A DNA stretch of 64,000 nt from an uncultured Methylophilaceae bacterium (GTDB lineage Bacteria; Pseudomonadota; Gammaproteobacteria; Burkholderiales; Methylophilaceae), in contig CAILHX010000018.1 in assembly GCA_903834185.1 (NCBI GenBank), positions 1-64,000 on the forward strand, written 5' to 3'. The translations under genes and the position numbers were made by a program. This document shows, piece after piece, positions 1 through 8,813 of the stretch. Below the pieces are notes generated by a model. That model was given only the letters and a program-made list of their open reading frames with translations. It ran no database searches and was not told the origin of the DNA. Within the stretch, counting starts at the first letter, position 1. Every line of letters starts with the position of its first letter.

Positions 1-312
1 CACTCCGGGTACAAATCCTGCGCCAGTAAAATTTGCACACTTACCGTTTGTTGCCGTTCCCCCCGCGGCAAATGCCTCAACTCCGTTTGCCCCAGCGACT
101 GCTGGGCATGGAAAGCGCCCATTCGCCATGGCGTAGCCGATCAAGGCTTCCTGAACATTTGCCATGGTTGTTCTCGTTACAGTTACATTGTGCTGTTCCA
201 TCTGTACTGTTAACGGCAACATTATTCCGCCCAAAATCAAGCCGACAATAACCAGAACGATGGCCATTTCAACCAGGGTAAAGCCTTTCAAGCGTGCAGG
301 TGGGTATGCCAT
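1..312 (-). CDS. Type IV prepilin-like protein (partial, 3' end outside window)
   Basis: The reading frame is open from an ATG at 312 down to the window edge, 104 codons. The N-terminus is a class III (prepilin) signal: a short basic leader ending in Lys-Gly, then FTLVEM and a hydrophobic helix, with Glu at +5 of the predicted mature protein. PilD-type peptidase would cut after Gly10 and methylate Phe11. Residues about 55-67 read EALIGYAMANGRFPCP, a pattern also present in the neighbouring 355-residue protein. It is the last visible gene of the msh run and is probably a structural or minor pilin; which pilin (MshA, B, C or D type) cannot be told. Confidence 0.85.
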   Translation of the reverse strand, partial: MAYPPARLKGFTLVEMAIVLVIVGLILGGIMLPLTVQMEQHNVTVTRTTMANVQEALIGYAMANGRFPCPAVAGANGVEAFAAGGTATNGKCANFTGAGFVPGV

Positions 313-317
313 GAGTG

Positions 318-1385
318 TCAAGGTGAAGAACAGGTGAATATATTAGCATTTGCGTCACAGGAATAGCTGCCTGCGGGATATGGCACTGTCACTTTGACGT
401 GGGTGGGGTTGGTATATTTATAGGTTTCCGTAGCAAACCAGTTATTGTTTGTCAGCCAGAGACTTAACTGGGGATAGTTTAAGCCGGTAGGATCTATGTT
501 ACCGACTGCGCCAGGGCAAACAGGGCCCTTCCCTAGCGGACACGGAAAGGTATTCGCGTTATTATTATAATAATGAATCAAGCCGGAATTTCCGGCGACG
601 TTACCCAATAACTCCCTGACTATGCGCTTGCTTACCGATTGGTAAAACTCGTGGGCAGTGATGTAGACCAGCTTGTCGTTAAAGGAAGTCGAAGGAGCGC
701 CTGCAATAAAAGTGTCTCCTCTACCATTTCCGGTTGAGTTGTCGATTCCCGAAGCGGTATCTGTATCAAGGTAGTTGCTGGCGGTCACGTTACCTCCGCA
801 CACCGGATTACCGACAGTAGTTCGATCCTGAACGTTCAATGCAGGTCCGGCGGCAAATATCACAGCGATCACGGGATTGATGGCAGGCGGAAGGTTAGCG
901 CCGGTTGCGTCCTGGATGGTAATGGCACCGGCAACGGCGCTGTTGATTACGTTGCCAGCGCCGACAGATCTGGCAGCCGTGGGAATAGCATCACCATATA
1001 CGGGCGTGAGCGCATACCATAAGCACTCACCATAGCCATCCCTGATATCTTTGAGACCCAATGTCTGCCAGGGCAAGCGACCGATTTTCGCTAAGCACTG
1101 TTGCGCTGCTATTGACGGATTCTCAGTGCCGGAATTATCAGTATCCGGGCAGGGCAAAGTCCCTGGCATGGTGCTATTGGCGACGGACCAGTTGATCAGA
1201 GCCGCTTTCGCTTCTGCCAGGGCCGCGCTCGTTCTTATGTCTTTATCAGTGTTCACCATATTTGAATTCAGCGCATTTGCAAGGTACGCAGCTGTAGCCA
1301 ACACCACCAGAAACACAACCAGCAGAGCAACAAAGCCCTGTTGGGCTTTACGCGGGTGTTTAGCCACGACATGGCACCATATCAC
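318..1385 (-). CDS. Large prepilin-like protein of the msh locus
   Basis: 355 residues. After a basic leader comes QQGFVALLVVFLVVLATAAY, a hydrophobic N-terminal helix of pseudopilin type that lacks the Glu5 of classical pilins, as in MshP/PilX/GspK-like minor components. Residues about 57-90 contain ALINWSVAN and LPCPDTDNSG, similar to the smaller prepilin downstream, and there are several Cys that could pair. The start is a GTG that overlaps the mshK stop (GTGA); a second GTG at 1367 would give a more usual short leader. It probably sits at the pilus tip or primes assembly. This is inferred from position and N-terminus; no precise family is recognised. Confidence 0.75.
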   Translation of the reverse strand: MIWCHVVAKHPRKAQQGFVALLVVFLVVLATAAYLANALNSNMVNTDKDIRTSAALAEAKAALINWSVANSTMPGTLPCPDTDNSGTENPSIAAQQCLAKIGRLPWQTLGLKDIRDGYGECLWYALTPVYGDAIPTAARSVGAGNVINSAVAGAITIQDATGANLPPAINPVIAVIFAAGPALNVQDRTTVGNPVCGGNVTASNYLDTDTASGIDNSTGNGRGDTFIAGAPSTSFNDKLVYITAHEFYQSVSKRIVRELLGNVAGNSGLIHYYNNNANTFPCPLGKGPVCPGAVGNIDPTGLNYPQLSLWLTNNNWFATETYKYTNPTHVKVTVPYPAGSYSCDANANIFTCSSP

Positions 1386-1969
1386 TTACCATCAGAGGTG
1401 GCGGTTGCATCAGGTTTGGCCGTCCATAAATCAATTAACTGTGATACCTTGCTTTTAAATTCAAGCAGTCCCAACTTTTTGGCAACCGTATCTACCATAG
1501 ATTCCGGCTTTGCCCCCTCATCCGCCATGGATTTTGTAGCTTCGCTGAGGTGGTTATAAACTTTGCCGGTGTTTGGGTCATAAACCTGCCCGGGCTTAAG
1601 ATTGGCGGATTTGTTGTTCATTGAAATTCTGACTTGATCATTGTTCAGACGGCCGACACTGAAATCTTTGTCTGTGCTTGTTTCTTTGACCTCGCGATCA
1701 TTGACCCAAAGTGTGTTGTTGCCATCACTACGCCTGACATAGCCGTTCAGGATGACGGGGTTGCTGTTACTAGATCTGCCACTCAGGACTTCTTCGTCTT
1801 TGCTGACTTCATCGGCCTTAATCACCTTATCTGGTGCTTTGCTGTTCTGGCGCAAGATATCAAGATTAGAGCGTTCTGCCGGGGTAAAAAACAAACGCCC
1901 AAGATGGGCAGGCTCGTCGGCGTTTGCCATCAAGGGTAGTACAGTCGCGATAAGGAATAGATATTTCAT
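1382..1969 (-). CDS. mshK: MshK-like pilus assembly protein
   Basis: 195 residues with a clear Sec signal peptide (about residues 1-17, ending ANA), so it is probably periplasmic. The middle (about 65-115) resembles the small PilP/MshK beta domain with NPVILNGYVRRSDG and a VWVNDREV-like strand, the type of module that links the inner-membrane platform to the secretin. Its start overlaps the mshJ stop by 4 bases (ATGA) and its own stop overlaps the next gene, so translation is coupled. Identification rests mainly on its place after mshJ plus the signal peptide; sequence conservation in this family is low. Confidence 0.7.
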   Translation of the reverse strand: MKYLFLIATVLPLMANADEPAHLGRLFFTPAERSNLDILRQNSKAPDKVIKADEVSKDEEVLSGRSSNSNPVILNGYVRRSDGNNTLWVNDREVKETSTDKDFSVGRLNNDQVRISMNNKSANLKPGQVYDPNTGKVYNHLSEATKSMADEGAKPESMVDTVAKKLGLLEFKSKVSQLIDLWTAKPDATATSDGK

Positions 1970-2574
1970 GGCAATGTCTTGGGTTCAGCAATGGTGAGCC
2001 AGTCTATATCGCATGTCGCATTGAGATTAGGCTCAAATTTACCGCGGGGATTATTGTTAGTCTGCGTGATGGTGCAGTCGCGCGGCATGAAGGGAGGATT
2101 GATCTCGCCGGGTAACGCAGTAAACAGCGAAATCAGGTCTTCTTCATCCAGCATGGCCAGTGTAAGCTTCATCACCGAGCGATGCAGTTTGAAGTTGCCT
2201 ACGTTGATCGGAAATTTTGGTTTGTAATCCTCTTGCATGGCGATGCTGTAACTTACGCCAAAAAGTTTGTAGCGCTGATTAATGTTACGCAGGTCGGAGA
2301 TCCAATCCAGACGCTGCTCTTCGCCTACGAAGCCGCGATTGATCAGTGTTTGATAAATGGGTAGATATTTGGCTATATTGCTTTTTTCCGAACCTGAAGA
2401 CTGGTATTGCTGGCGTGCCTGATCCAAAGCAGCTTGTTGCGTCTGTAAAGCTTCTTGAGCCTTGCTTTCGCGGCTGTCAGCTGAGGAAACCATGAACCAG
2501 GCGAAGACAACTGCCATGAGTAACGTGACTAGCGGGATTTGCAATTTACGTAAATCTACCATGGTTAAATTCAT
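1966..2574 (-). CDS. mshJ: MshJ-like (PilO-type) inner-membrane assembly protein
   Basis: 202 residues. There is a short cytoplasmic N-terminus, one transmembrane helix at about residues 12-30, a coiled-coil stretch rich in Gln/Ala at about 35-65, then a periplasmic alpha/beta domain. This is the PilO/MshJ layout, in which the protein pairs with the PilN-type part of MshI to align the platform with the secretin. The ATG overlaps the mshI stop (ATGA). A second ATG at 2562 is possible. The assignment is by topology and gene order. Confidence 0.75.
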   Translation of the reverse strand: MNLTMVDLRKLQIPLVTLLMAVVFAWFMVSSADSRESKAQEALQTQQAALDQARQQYQSSGSEKSNIAKYLPIYQTLINRGFVGEEQRLDWISDLRNINQRYKLFGVSYSIAMQEDYKPKFPINVGNFKLHRSVMKLTLAMLDEEDLISLFTALPGEINPPFMPRDCTITQTNNNPRGKFEPNLNATCDIDWLTIAEPKTLP

Positions 2575-4187
2575 GATTTTTTTACGGTTTCTTTAGGTTG
2601 AGCTTCTGGTTTTACCTCGGGCTTTAGGATCAGTTTCAACTCAAAGCGCGCAGGATCCACTTGTTGCGAATTGTTGTCCAAAGTACTGCCTTCCAACGAT
2701 ACATGCGAGCTGGTGTTAACGGGTAGACGTAAGATTGTTACCTGAGCAACTTGTTTGTTTTTGCGCAAATTTTCTGTGAATGTTTCTACACTGGCTTGCG
2801 CCGCGCGATAGTCGCCGGAGAAGTCCCTGATTTCTCCATCCATGAATCCCAATTCGTACAACCCGCTCGGAGGGCGAGGAGGCGGAGGAACTTGCACCGT
2901 TGTTTGCGCATTATCCTTGTAAGGGTTTTCGTTATCCTTGCTGTCGACATCTTCTGTTTGTTTCCAGCGCAGGCGATTGATCTTGATTTCGGGTTGCGCA
3001 TCAAGCGCCTGGCTGAGAATAACCATTAGCCTCTGTGGATTTTGCTTGAGGTTTTCGAAATTTTCAGCCAGTTCAGCGGCAATTTTTAATTGTGAGCCTG
3101 AAACAGGAGTTTTGATGAAACTGCTGGAAACGGCTTTATAAAGAGTTTTCTGGATATCCGTCTGTGTAGCCATTTCCTCGGTTTTATGTTTTATTTCAAT
3201 GGCATTAAACAAAATGCTGATGGCAAATAAGGCTGCCACAGAGACGCTGACGATGCTGATGAGATTGAGGCCGAATCGTGTTTGCAATAATTGGTAGTTT
3301 TTTGCTTGTGCTTTAGGGATCAGGTTGGTGCGCATCTGACTTTTAGCCAGTATGTGCATATGCAGCAGATCCGGGTAGCGCGTTAATACCGATAAATTCA
3401 AACCGACACGTTTGGCAAGGGTTGCCGGCGGTATGACTTCGCAGCTTACGCCTTGGGTAGTCTCAAGTTGGGTTGCAAGATCTCCGGTAGGCGCTTCAAT
3501 GCTGGGATACACCAGGTGTAATTGCGTCTCTCTATTGACCATGCGCAAACTGATGAGATACAGACGTGTTCTTTCCGCTTCACTAAGATACAGTTTCTGG
3601 ATTTTTTCTTCGCTGATACCTGTAAGTGGCGTAATGCGACTCAGGCGTAGCTGCTGGTCAGCGAAATATGTAAGACGTAAACCAGCCGCCTCGCGCGTCA
3701 TCAGCAGTATGTTAGGCTGATTGAGTTTCAGTGATTTCACGAGCATCTGGCTTACCATAGGTACCAGATAAACTCCTGCAATCGGGGCTTCGATGGCTTC
3801 CAGTATACTCAGCCACGGGGTAAGCAGATCAGAGTTGGTCAACGCCATCATCAAAATACGATCATCGCGGCGTTTGTCCGCTTCCCGGCCTATATACAAT
3901 GCTGAGCGATAGTTATTGTTGCGGTAGAGCTGTCCCAGTTTGCGTTGCAACATTTCGTGGCGTGCTCTGCCTCCGCTATGCGGCATTGTTTCCAGTCGGT
4001 AGTCTTCTTCCACGGCATCAACGATCAGATGTACCGGGCTCTCGGGGTGACTACTGACGAAAAGCTGGTATTTGGCGAGCCCTGCTTCATCATTGGCAAA
4101 TTGCGTGCAGGAAACAAAACGGCCCATACGCCACAGACCTACTGTAGCTTGTTTGGAACTTATGCAAATAACGATTTTAGATAGCAT
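2571..4187 (-). CDS. mshI: MshI-like protein, PilM-type domain fused to PilN-type domain
   Basis: 538 residues. Residues about 1-290 resemble the actin-like PilM/GspL cytoplasmic fold. A transmembrane helix follows at about 305-330 (ISIVSVSVAALFAISILF), then a periplasmic region with coiled-coil character and a PilN-like C-terminus with a proline-rich loop (VPPPPRPPSG). In many type IV pilus systems PilM and PilN are separate; here one chain spans both compartments. It should recruit the motor to the inner membrane and pair with MshJ. It is preceded by mshG with an 18-base gap and overlaps mshJ by 4 bases. Confidence 0.8.
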   Translation of the reverse strand: MLSKIVICISSKQATVGLWRMGRFVSCTQFANDEAGLAKYQLFVSSHPESPVHLIVDAVEEDYRLETMPHSGGRARHEMLQRKLGQLYRNNNYRSALYIGREADKRRDDRILMMALTNSDLLTPWLSILEAIEAPIAGVYLVPMVSQMLVKSLKLNQPNILLMTREAAGLRLTYFADQQLRLSRITPLTGISEEKIQKLYLSEAERTRLYLISLRMVNRETQLHLVYPSIEAPTGDLATQLETTQGVSCEVIPPATLAKRVGLNLSVLTRYPDLLHMHILAKSQMRTNLIPKAQAKNYQLLQTRFGLNLISIVSVSVAALFAISILFNAIEIKHKTEEMATQTDIQKTLYKAVSSSFIKTPVSGSQLKIAAELAENFENLKQNPQRLMVILSQALDAQPEIKINRLRWKQTEDVDSKDNENPYKDNAQTTVQVPPPPRPPSGLYELGFMDGEIRDFSGDYRAAQASVETFTENLRKNKQVAQVTILRLPVNTSSHVSLEGSTLDNNSQQVDPARFELKLILKPEVKPEAQPKETVKKS

Positions 4188-4205
4188 GGTTTAAGTTTCA
4201 AGGCT

Positions 4206-5411
4206 CTAAAATTTCATGTGCCCCATAGAGTCGTATACCGGGCCCATCACCGAGAACATGATCAAAGCCAGTAGGGCTCCCAACACGACCGTAAGCGCAG
4301 GTTCTATCAATGCCAGCATTTTATCTATGGAGTCTTTAACATCACGATCATAAAAATAACTGATGTTCAATAATGCTTTATCAAGTGCGCCCGTGCTTTC
4401 ACCCATGCGTATCATGCGTATCACCATGGGCGGGAAGAATCCCGTGCTGTGAAAGCTTTCACTCATTTGTTCACCAGAGTTGATTTGTTGATGCGCGCGC
4501 GCCAGACTATCTGCCACGACCTGATTGTCCACAATTGCTTCACAGGTTTTAATACCATCCAGAATAGGGATGCCCGTCTGGTACATCAAAGCAAAATATC
4601 TTGCAAAACGTGCCATGATAATCTTTCTTAAAATAGGCCCCGTTATGGGTAAGTTTAGCTTGACATAGTCAAAATTGTAGCGTGCTCTTTCGCTTCTTTT
4701 GAGCGTGATCATGATGGCTACCACCACCACGATAGGGACTACGATAAAAGCCCACCAGTAAGTTACCAGAATGTGGGAAGCTGCAATCATGAATCTTGTT
4801 TGTATCGGTAAAGTCTGCCCCATATTCTGGAGGAAGGTCGCCATCTGCGGTACCAGATATGACATTAAAAAGGCGGTAGCACCCAGTACCACGACCATTA
4901 CAAACATGGGGTAAGCCAGAAGCTTCTTGGTTTGCGATAGCAGTTCATGTTGCCATTTCAGGGTATTCGATAGATTGTCGAAAACTTCCGTCAGTTGTCC
5001 GGTTTGCTCACCGGCGGCGACCAGACTTACAAACACGTTGCCGAAGACTTTAGGGTATTCCTTCATGGCCTGCGACATCATCTGCCCGCCTTCTACCCCT
5101 GAGACCAAACCGCTCAATACCTCACGAAATCCGGGATTAGGGGTGCTATCGCGCATCTCAGCCAAGGCTTCGATCAAGGGGACGCCAGCCCGCGTCATCT
5201 GCTCCATCTGAAATGCAAACATGATGAGGTCTTGTAATGAGGTTTTGGGCCCGCCGAACATGGCTTGGCGCTTGCTGGCGATATGCGCGGTGATAAGATC
5301 CACCCCCATGCGTTTAAGCCGCAATTCAAGGTCGATCTCGTTAATCGCGTCCATTTGTCCCTGAGCCGCCTTGCCCTCCTGGGTAACCGCTTTGTATATA
5401 AAGACTGGCAA
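4206..5411 (-). CDS. mshG: MshG, GspF/PilC-family inner-membrane platform protein
   Basis: 401 residues with two repeated GspF domains (about 65-195 and 270-395) and three transmembrane segments (about 165-190, 215-237, 370-392). Conserved GspF features are visible: FAFQMEQMTRAGVPLIEAL in the first half and FARYFALMYQTGIPILDGI in the second. It anchors the MshE motor and moves pilin subunits. The start is TTG at 5411, with AAGGA about 11 bases upstream; the gap to mshE is 12 bases. Confidence 0.92.
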   Translation of the reverse strand: MPVFIYKAVTQEGKAAQGQMDAINEIDLELRLKRMGVDLITAHIASKRQAMFGGPKTSLQDLIMFAFQMEQMTRAGVPLIEALAEMRDSTPNPGFREVLSGLVSGVEGGQMMSQAMKEYPKVFGNVFVSLVAAGEQTGQLTEVFDNLSNTLKWQHELLSQTKKLLAYPMFVMVVVLGATAFLMSYLVPQMATFLQNMGQTLPIQTRFMIAASHILVTYWWAFIVVPIVVVVAIMITLKRSERARYNFDYVKLNLPITGPILRKIIMARFARYFALMYQTGIPILDGIKTCEAIVDNQVVADSLARAHQQINSGEQMSESFHSTGFFPPMVIRMIRMGESTGALDKALLNISYFYDRDVKDSIDKMLALIEPALTVVLGALLALIMFSVMGPVYDSMGHMKF

Positions 5412-5423
5412 TCAGGGGTTTCC

Positions 5424-7133
5424 TTATGATCCGAGTCTGCTAGTGAGGTCGACAACGCGACCAATTTCTTCGATGCCGGTGTAGCCCTCAAGCACGCGGC
5501 GGATACCGTCTTCTGCCAACGTGGTAAAGCCGTACGAGATGGCTGCGTCATATAGCTCATCCAGATGAGCGCGGCGCGATATCATCGAGTCCAGCTCTTT
5601 GTTGATGCGAAGAATTTCAAGTAGGGCGATACGCCCTTTGTAGCCGCTATAGTTGCAACGCTTGCAACCGACATGACGGTATATTTTAGTGGTTTCGCCT
5701 GGCTTTAGCCCCAGAATGCGACGCTCCTCCATCACTGGTTCGTAGGCTTCCTTGCAATACTGGCATAAGGTTCGCACCAGACGCTGAGCAATGACGCCTA
5801 TGATGTTGCCAGCCATGATATCCGGCGAGATGCCGATATCCAGCAGGCGCGGGAAAGTGCCAAGTGCCGAATTGGTATGTAGCGTAGAAAATACCTGGTG
5901 CCCCGTCATTGCCGCCCGGAACGCCATTTCGCAGGTTTCATGATCGCGCATTTCGCCTACCAGGATGATGTCCGGATCCTGACGCATGATGGAGCGTATG
6001 CCGTTGCCAAAATCGATCTTGTTGGCTTCGCTGACCGAAGTCTGACGCATCAGGGTCACCGGGTATTCCACCGGGTCTTCCAGGGTCATGATGTTGACGT
6101 CTTCGGTGTTCACGTAAGACAGCAGCGAATAGAGCGTCGTGGTTTTACCGCTGCCGGTAGGGCCGGTGACCAGCATAATGCCCTCGGGGCGCGCCATCAT
6201 GAGCTTGAGCAGATCCAGTACTTCCGGGCGCATGCCCATGCGCTCCATGGGGATAATGGATTTTTCCCGGTCTAGTACGCGCAGAACGATATTTTCACCG
6301 TGGATGGTAGGGTGACTGGCTACCCGGAAATCAATGGGTCGTCCACCCAAGGTAATGCCAATACGGCCATCCTGCGGCGCTCGAGTTTCCGCAATGTCCA
6401 TTCCGCTGACCACTTTCAGGCGCACTGCGATACCTGGCCAGTATGTTTTATGCAGACTGCGGATCTGTTGCAGCACGCCATCGATACGATAACGAACACG
6501 TAAAAAGGCATGTTCAGGTTCAAAGTGTATGTCGGACGCACCACGCTTAACGGCATCCATCAGCAATGCGCCTACAAGGCGTACAACCGGTTGCGTGTAT
6601 TCTTCTTCATCGCCGGCTTGCAGGCTGGCATAGTCTATTTCTCCGGTTTCGATCTCACGCAGAATGCCGTCAACCGAGAGTTCGTAGCCGTAAAACTGGT
6701 CTATATAGTCTTCAAGCTGCGCCTCGCCTGCAAGTACCGGCTGCACCAGAATCTGACCTCCCAACATGGCACGCAATTGGTCAAGTGCGACCACGTTGAA
6801 CATATCCGACATCGCTACCATCAAGTTTTGGGTAGCGTCATCAAAAGCGACCGGGAGAATATGGTTACGGCGAGCGAATTCTTCAGGCACCAGTTTCAGC
6901 GCCTCAGGATCGGCAATGACATTGGATAGATCTACGCTATCCTGGCCTATGGTATGTGCGACCAGATCACGCACCATTGCCTCGGTGACGAAACCCAGAC
7001 GAACCAGCTGACGACCAAGAGGGATATTATTCTGATCTTGTTCCATCAACGCGATGCGCAACTGATCCTGACTGATCAGACCTTGTTGCACCATCAAGTC
7101 GCCTAAGCGCATTTTTCGGCGTGCTTCAGACAT
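5424..7133 (-). CDS. mshE: MshE pilus extension ATPase with c-di-GMP-binding N-domain
   Basis: 569 residues. Residues 9-60 hold two MshEN-type motifs (RLGDLMVQQGLISQDQL, then LGRQLVRLGFVTEAMV), the pattern that binds cyclic di-GMP in MshE/XpsE-type ATPases. The GspE core has Walker A GPTGSGKTTT (about residue 325), the Walker B-type DPDIILVGEMRD, and a His box STLHTNSALG. A tetracysteine zinc site (CQYC near 445 and CKRC near 480) is present. It powers pilus extension from the cytoplasmic face. That c-di-GMP controls the pilus in this organism follows from the family, not from data here. Confidence 0.95.
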   Translation of the reverse strand: MSEARRKMRLGDLMVQQGLISQDQLRIALMEQDQNNIPLGRQLVRLGFVTEAMVRDLVAHTIGQDSVDLSNVIADPEALKLVPEEFARRNHILPVAFDDATQNLMVAMSDMFNVVALDQLRAMLGGQILVQPVLAGEAQLEDYIDQFYGYELSVDGILREIETGEIDYASLQAGDEEEYTQPVVRLVGALLMDAVKRGASDIHFEPEHAFLRVRYRIDGVLQQIRSLHKTYWPGIAVRLKVVSGMDIAETRAPQDGRIGITLGGRPIDFRVASHPTIHGENIVLRVLDREKSIIPMERMGMRPEVLDLLKLMMARPEGIMLVTGPTGSGKTTTLYSLLSYVNTEDVNIMTLEDPVEYPVTLMRQTSVSEANKIDFGNGIRSIMRQDPDIILVGEMRDHETCEMAFRAAMTGHQVFSTLHTNSALGTFPRLLDIGISPDIMAGNIIGVIAQRLVRTLCQYCKEAYEPVMEERRILGLKPGETTKIYRHVGCKRCNYSGYKGRIALLEILRINKELDSMISRRAHLDELYDAAISYGFTTLAEDGIRRVLEGYTGIEEIGRVVDLTSRLGS

Positions 7134-7244
7134 ATAAGCGTAAAAACCGATAACAGAATTAGTACTGATTATGCCTGAAATTAGCGGTTAGAGGGGTGGA
7201 TTACCAGTATAGGCGCGGGTTTAGCGCCAAAGTTGAAACAGATA

Positions 7245-8813
7245 TTACTTTCCTGTGGCAGATCGCAGTTGATTGATGCGATTTTCCAGCGTCGCTTTAT
7301 CAAACGCCCCGCCCTGCTTGCCCAGCAGGGCAAGCGCTTGCTGGTAATAATTTAGCGCCAGATCAGGTTTTCTCATTTGATCAAGACTTACCGCCAGGTT
7401 AAAGGCATAGTCCGCATTATTGGCATCCAGGCTAAATGCCTGAAAATAAGCCTGTTGGGCATCTGGCCATTGATTCTGATCGGCATATATTCCGCCTAAA
7501 GCGGCATAAAGATGCGCTGAATCGGGTTGTTGCGTAATCATGGTTTTGAGCCGGCTTACGGACTCGGTAGGGTTGCTCTGCGCCAACAGGAGGATCATGC
7601 CTTCTTGTGCGACATTGTTATTAGGATCCAATTCCAGCACACGCTGATAATGGTTTACTGCGTCATTAGCATGGTCTTGCCGAGCTGCAACAGCTGCCAA
7701 ACCCAATAAAGCATCTATGTTTCTAGGATCACTCCGCAAAAGCTGCTGATAAAGTTGTTCAGCTGCGGCGTTATCACCAGCCTGGAATGCCAGATAAGCT
7801 TCTGCTTGGGTGGCATCAATTGCAGGTTTGCCTTTGTTCAAGCGTGAGACTTTCATTGGGGAGTCTTGGTCCATCATTGCCTGACGACGTGAAGCCATTG
7901 ATTTTCTAGGGGTGCCAGACTTTGTCACGGGTCCGGGTTTAGCAATTACGGCTTGCGCCACATTATCCTCAGGGGATGTTGAGGCTTGCGCTGTTGTGAC
8001 GCCAGCCTTGGCGGATTCTTCCGGTACTGTCACAGCTGCGGTCACAGGTAAAGCAGGAGCCTGCTTTACCTCAGCGAGTACTGGTTGCGCCGCTGTTTGT
8101 GGCGTAACAAGCTTGACGGATGCCGCGGGTTGGGATGCAGGGCCTTGTGGAGGTTGCATTACTAGCTGCTGCGTCTGATCTAGTGTTTGCAAATAGTAAT
8201 AAAAACCGCCACCTAAACCCAACAATAAAATAAGACCAGCGAGCCCTAAATACAGGCTACGGCGGTTGCCCGCAGAGCGGTTTTGTTTGTTGCTGGTAGT
8301 CAGCAGATTGATTGCAGCCTGGCGTTGTTCACCTGCTGAAGGAGATGCTGCAGTTGAGGCTGATATTGCAGCCATTTCCGATGCTGATTCCTGCGTTGGA
8401 TTTTTGGCCGGTTTAACGGGCTTTTCTGTTTTGATAGCAGCAGATTTTGTCGCTTTTGTGGAGGGCTCGGAGAACCCCGCTTCTTCACTTAGAGAAAATC
8501 CGCTTTCTTCCATCAATGCTGCAGCGATGTCATCCTGCACCAGAGTATCCGCTGCTGTCGGCTTTAAGGACGAAATTTGTTCGGTTTTGGCTGTTTCAGT
8601 TAAGGCCATTCCACTCACTGCGGCGGCGGCATTTTGTGGCTTTTCTGGCGCAGATAAGCCCGCTTCTTCGGCAAGCGATGGCGTATTTGCCTGAGGTTTT
8701 TCTTCTAACGGCGCAAGCTCAAGGGTCAAGCCGCTGCTGCTGGCGCTGGCTTCAGATTTACTGGCATCCTTACTTTGCTCAGCCTTTTTAAGTGCTTTAA
8801 TTAGCAGGCTCAT
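7245..8813 (-). CDS. mshN: MshN-like TPR protein of the pilus locus
   Basis: 522 residues from the ATG at 8813. I prefer this start over the in-frame one at 8945 because MSLLIKALKKAEQ is the usual N-terminus of this family and the longer form would run 133 more bases into mshL. A low-complexity Ala/Glu/Lys cytoplasmic segment is followed by one transmembrane helix (about 186-207), a Pro/Ala/Val linker, and tetratricopeptide repeats at about 335-515 (LLGLAAVAARQDHANDAVNHY and similar). It probably scaffolds the secretin or peptidoglycan contact. The start overlaps the end of mshL by 17 bases. Confidence 0.85.
   Translation of the reverse strand: MSLLIKALKKAEQSKDASKSEASASSSGLTLELAPLEEKPQANTPSLAEEAGLSAPEKPQNAAAAVSGMALTETAKTEQISSLKPTAADTLVQDDIAAALMEESGFSLSEEAGFSEPSTKATKSAAIKTEKPVKPAKNPTQESASEMAAISASTAASPSAGEQRQAAINLLTTSNKQNRSAGNRRSLYLGLAGLILLLGLGGGFYYYLQTLDQTQQLVMQPPQGPASQPAASVKLVTPQTAAQPVLAEVKQAPALPVTAAVTVPEESAKAGVTTAQASTSPEDNVAQAVIAKPGPVTKSGTPRKSMASRRQAMMDQDSPMKVSRLNKGKPAIDATQAEAYLAFQAGDNAAAEQLYQQLLRSDPRNIDALLGLAAVAARQDHANDAVNHYQRVLELDPNNNVAQEGMILLLAQSNPTESVSRLKTMITQQPDSAHLYAALGGIYADQNQWPDAQQAYFQAFSLDANNADYAFNLAVSLDQMRKPDLALNYYQQALALLGKQGGAFDKATLENRINQLRSATGK

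Noticed and set aside
1051-1458. 135-codon plus-strand frame over the prepilin-like gene
   Set aside because: Shadow of the minus-strand prepilin and mshK genes, which have N-terminal signals and operon overlaps.
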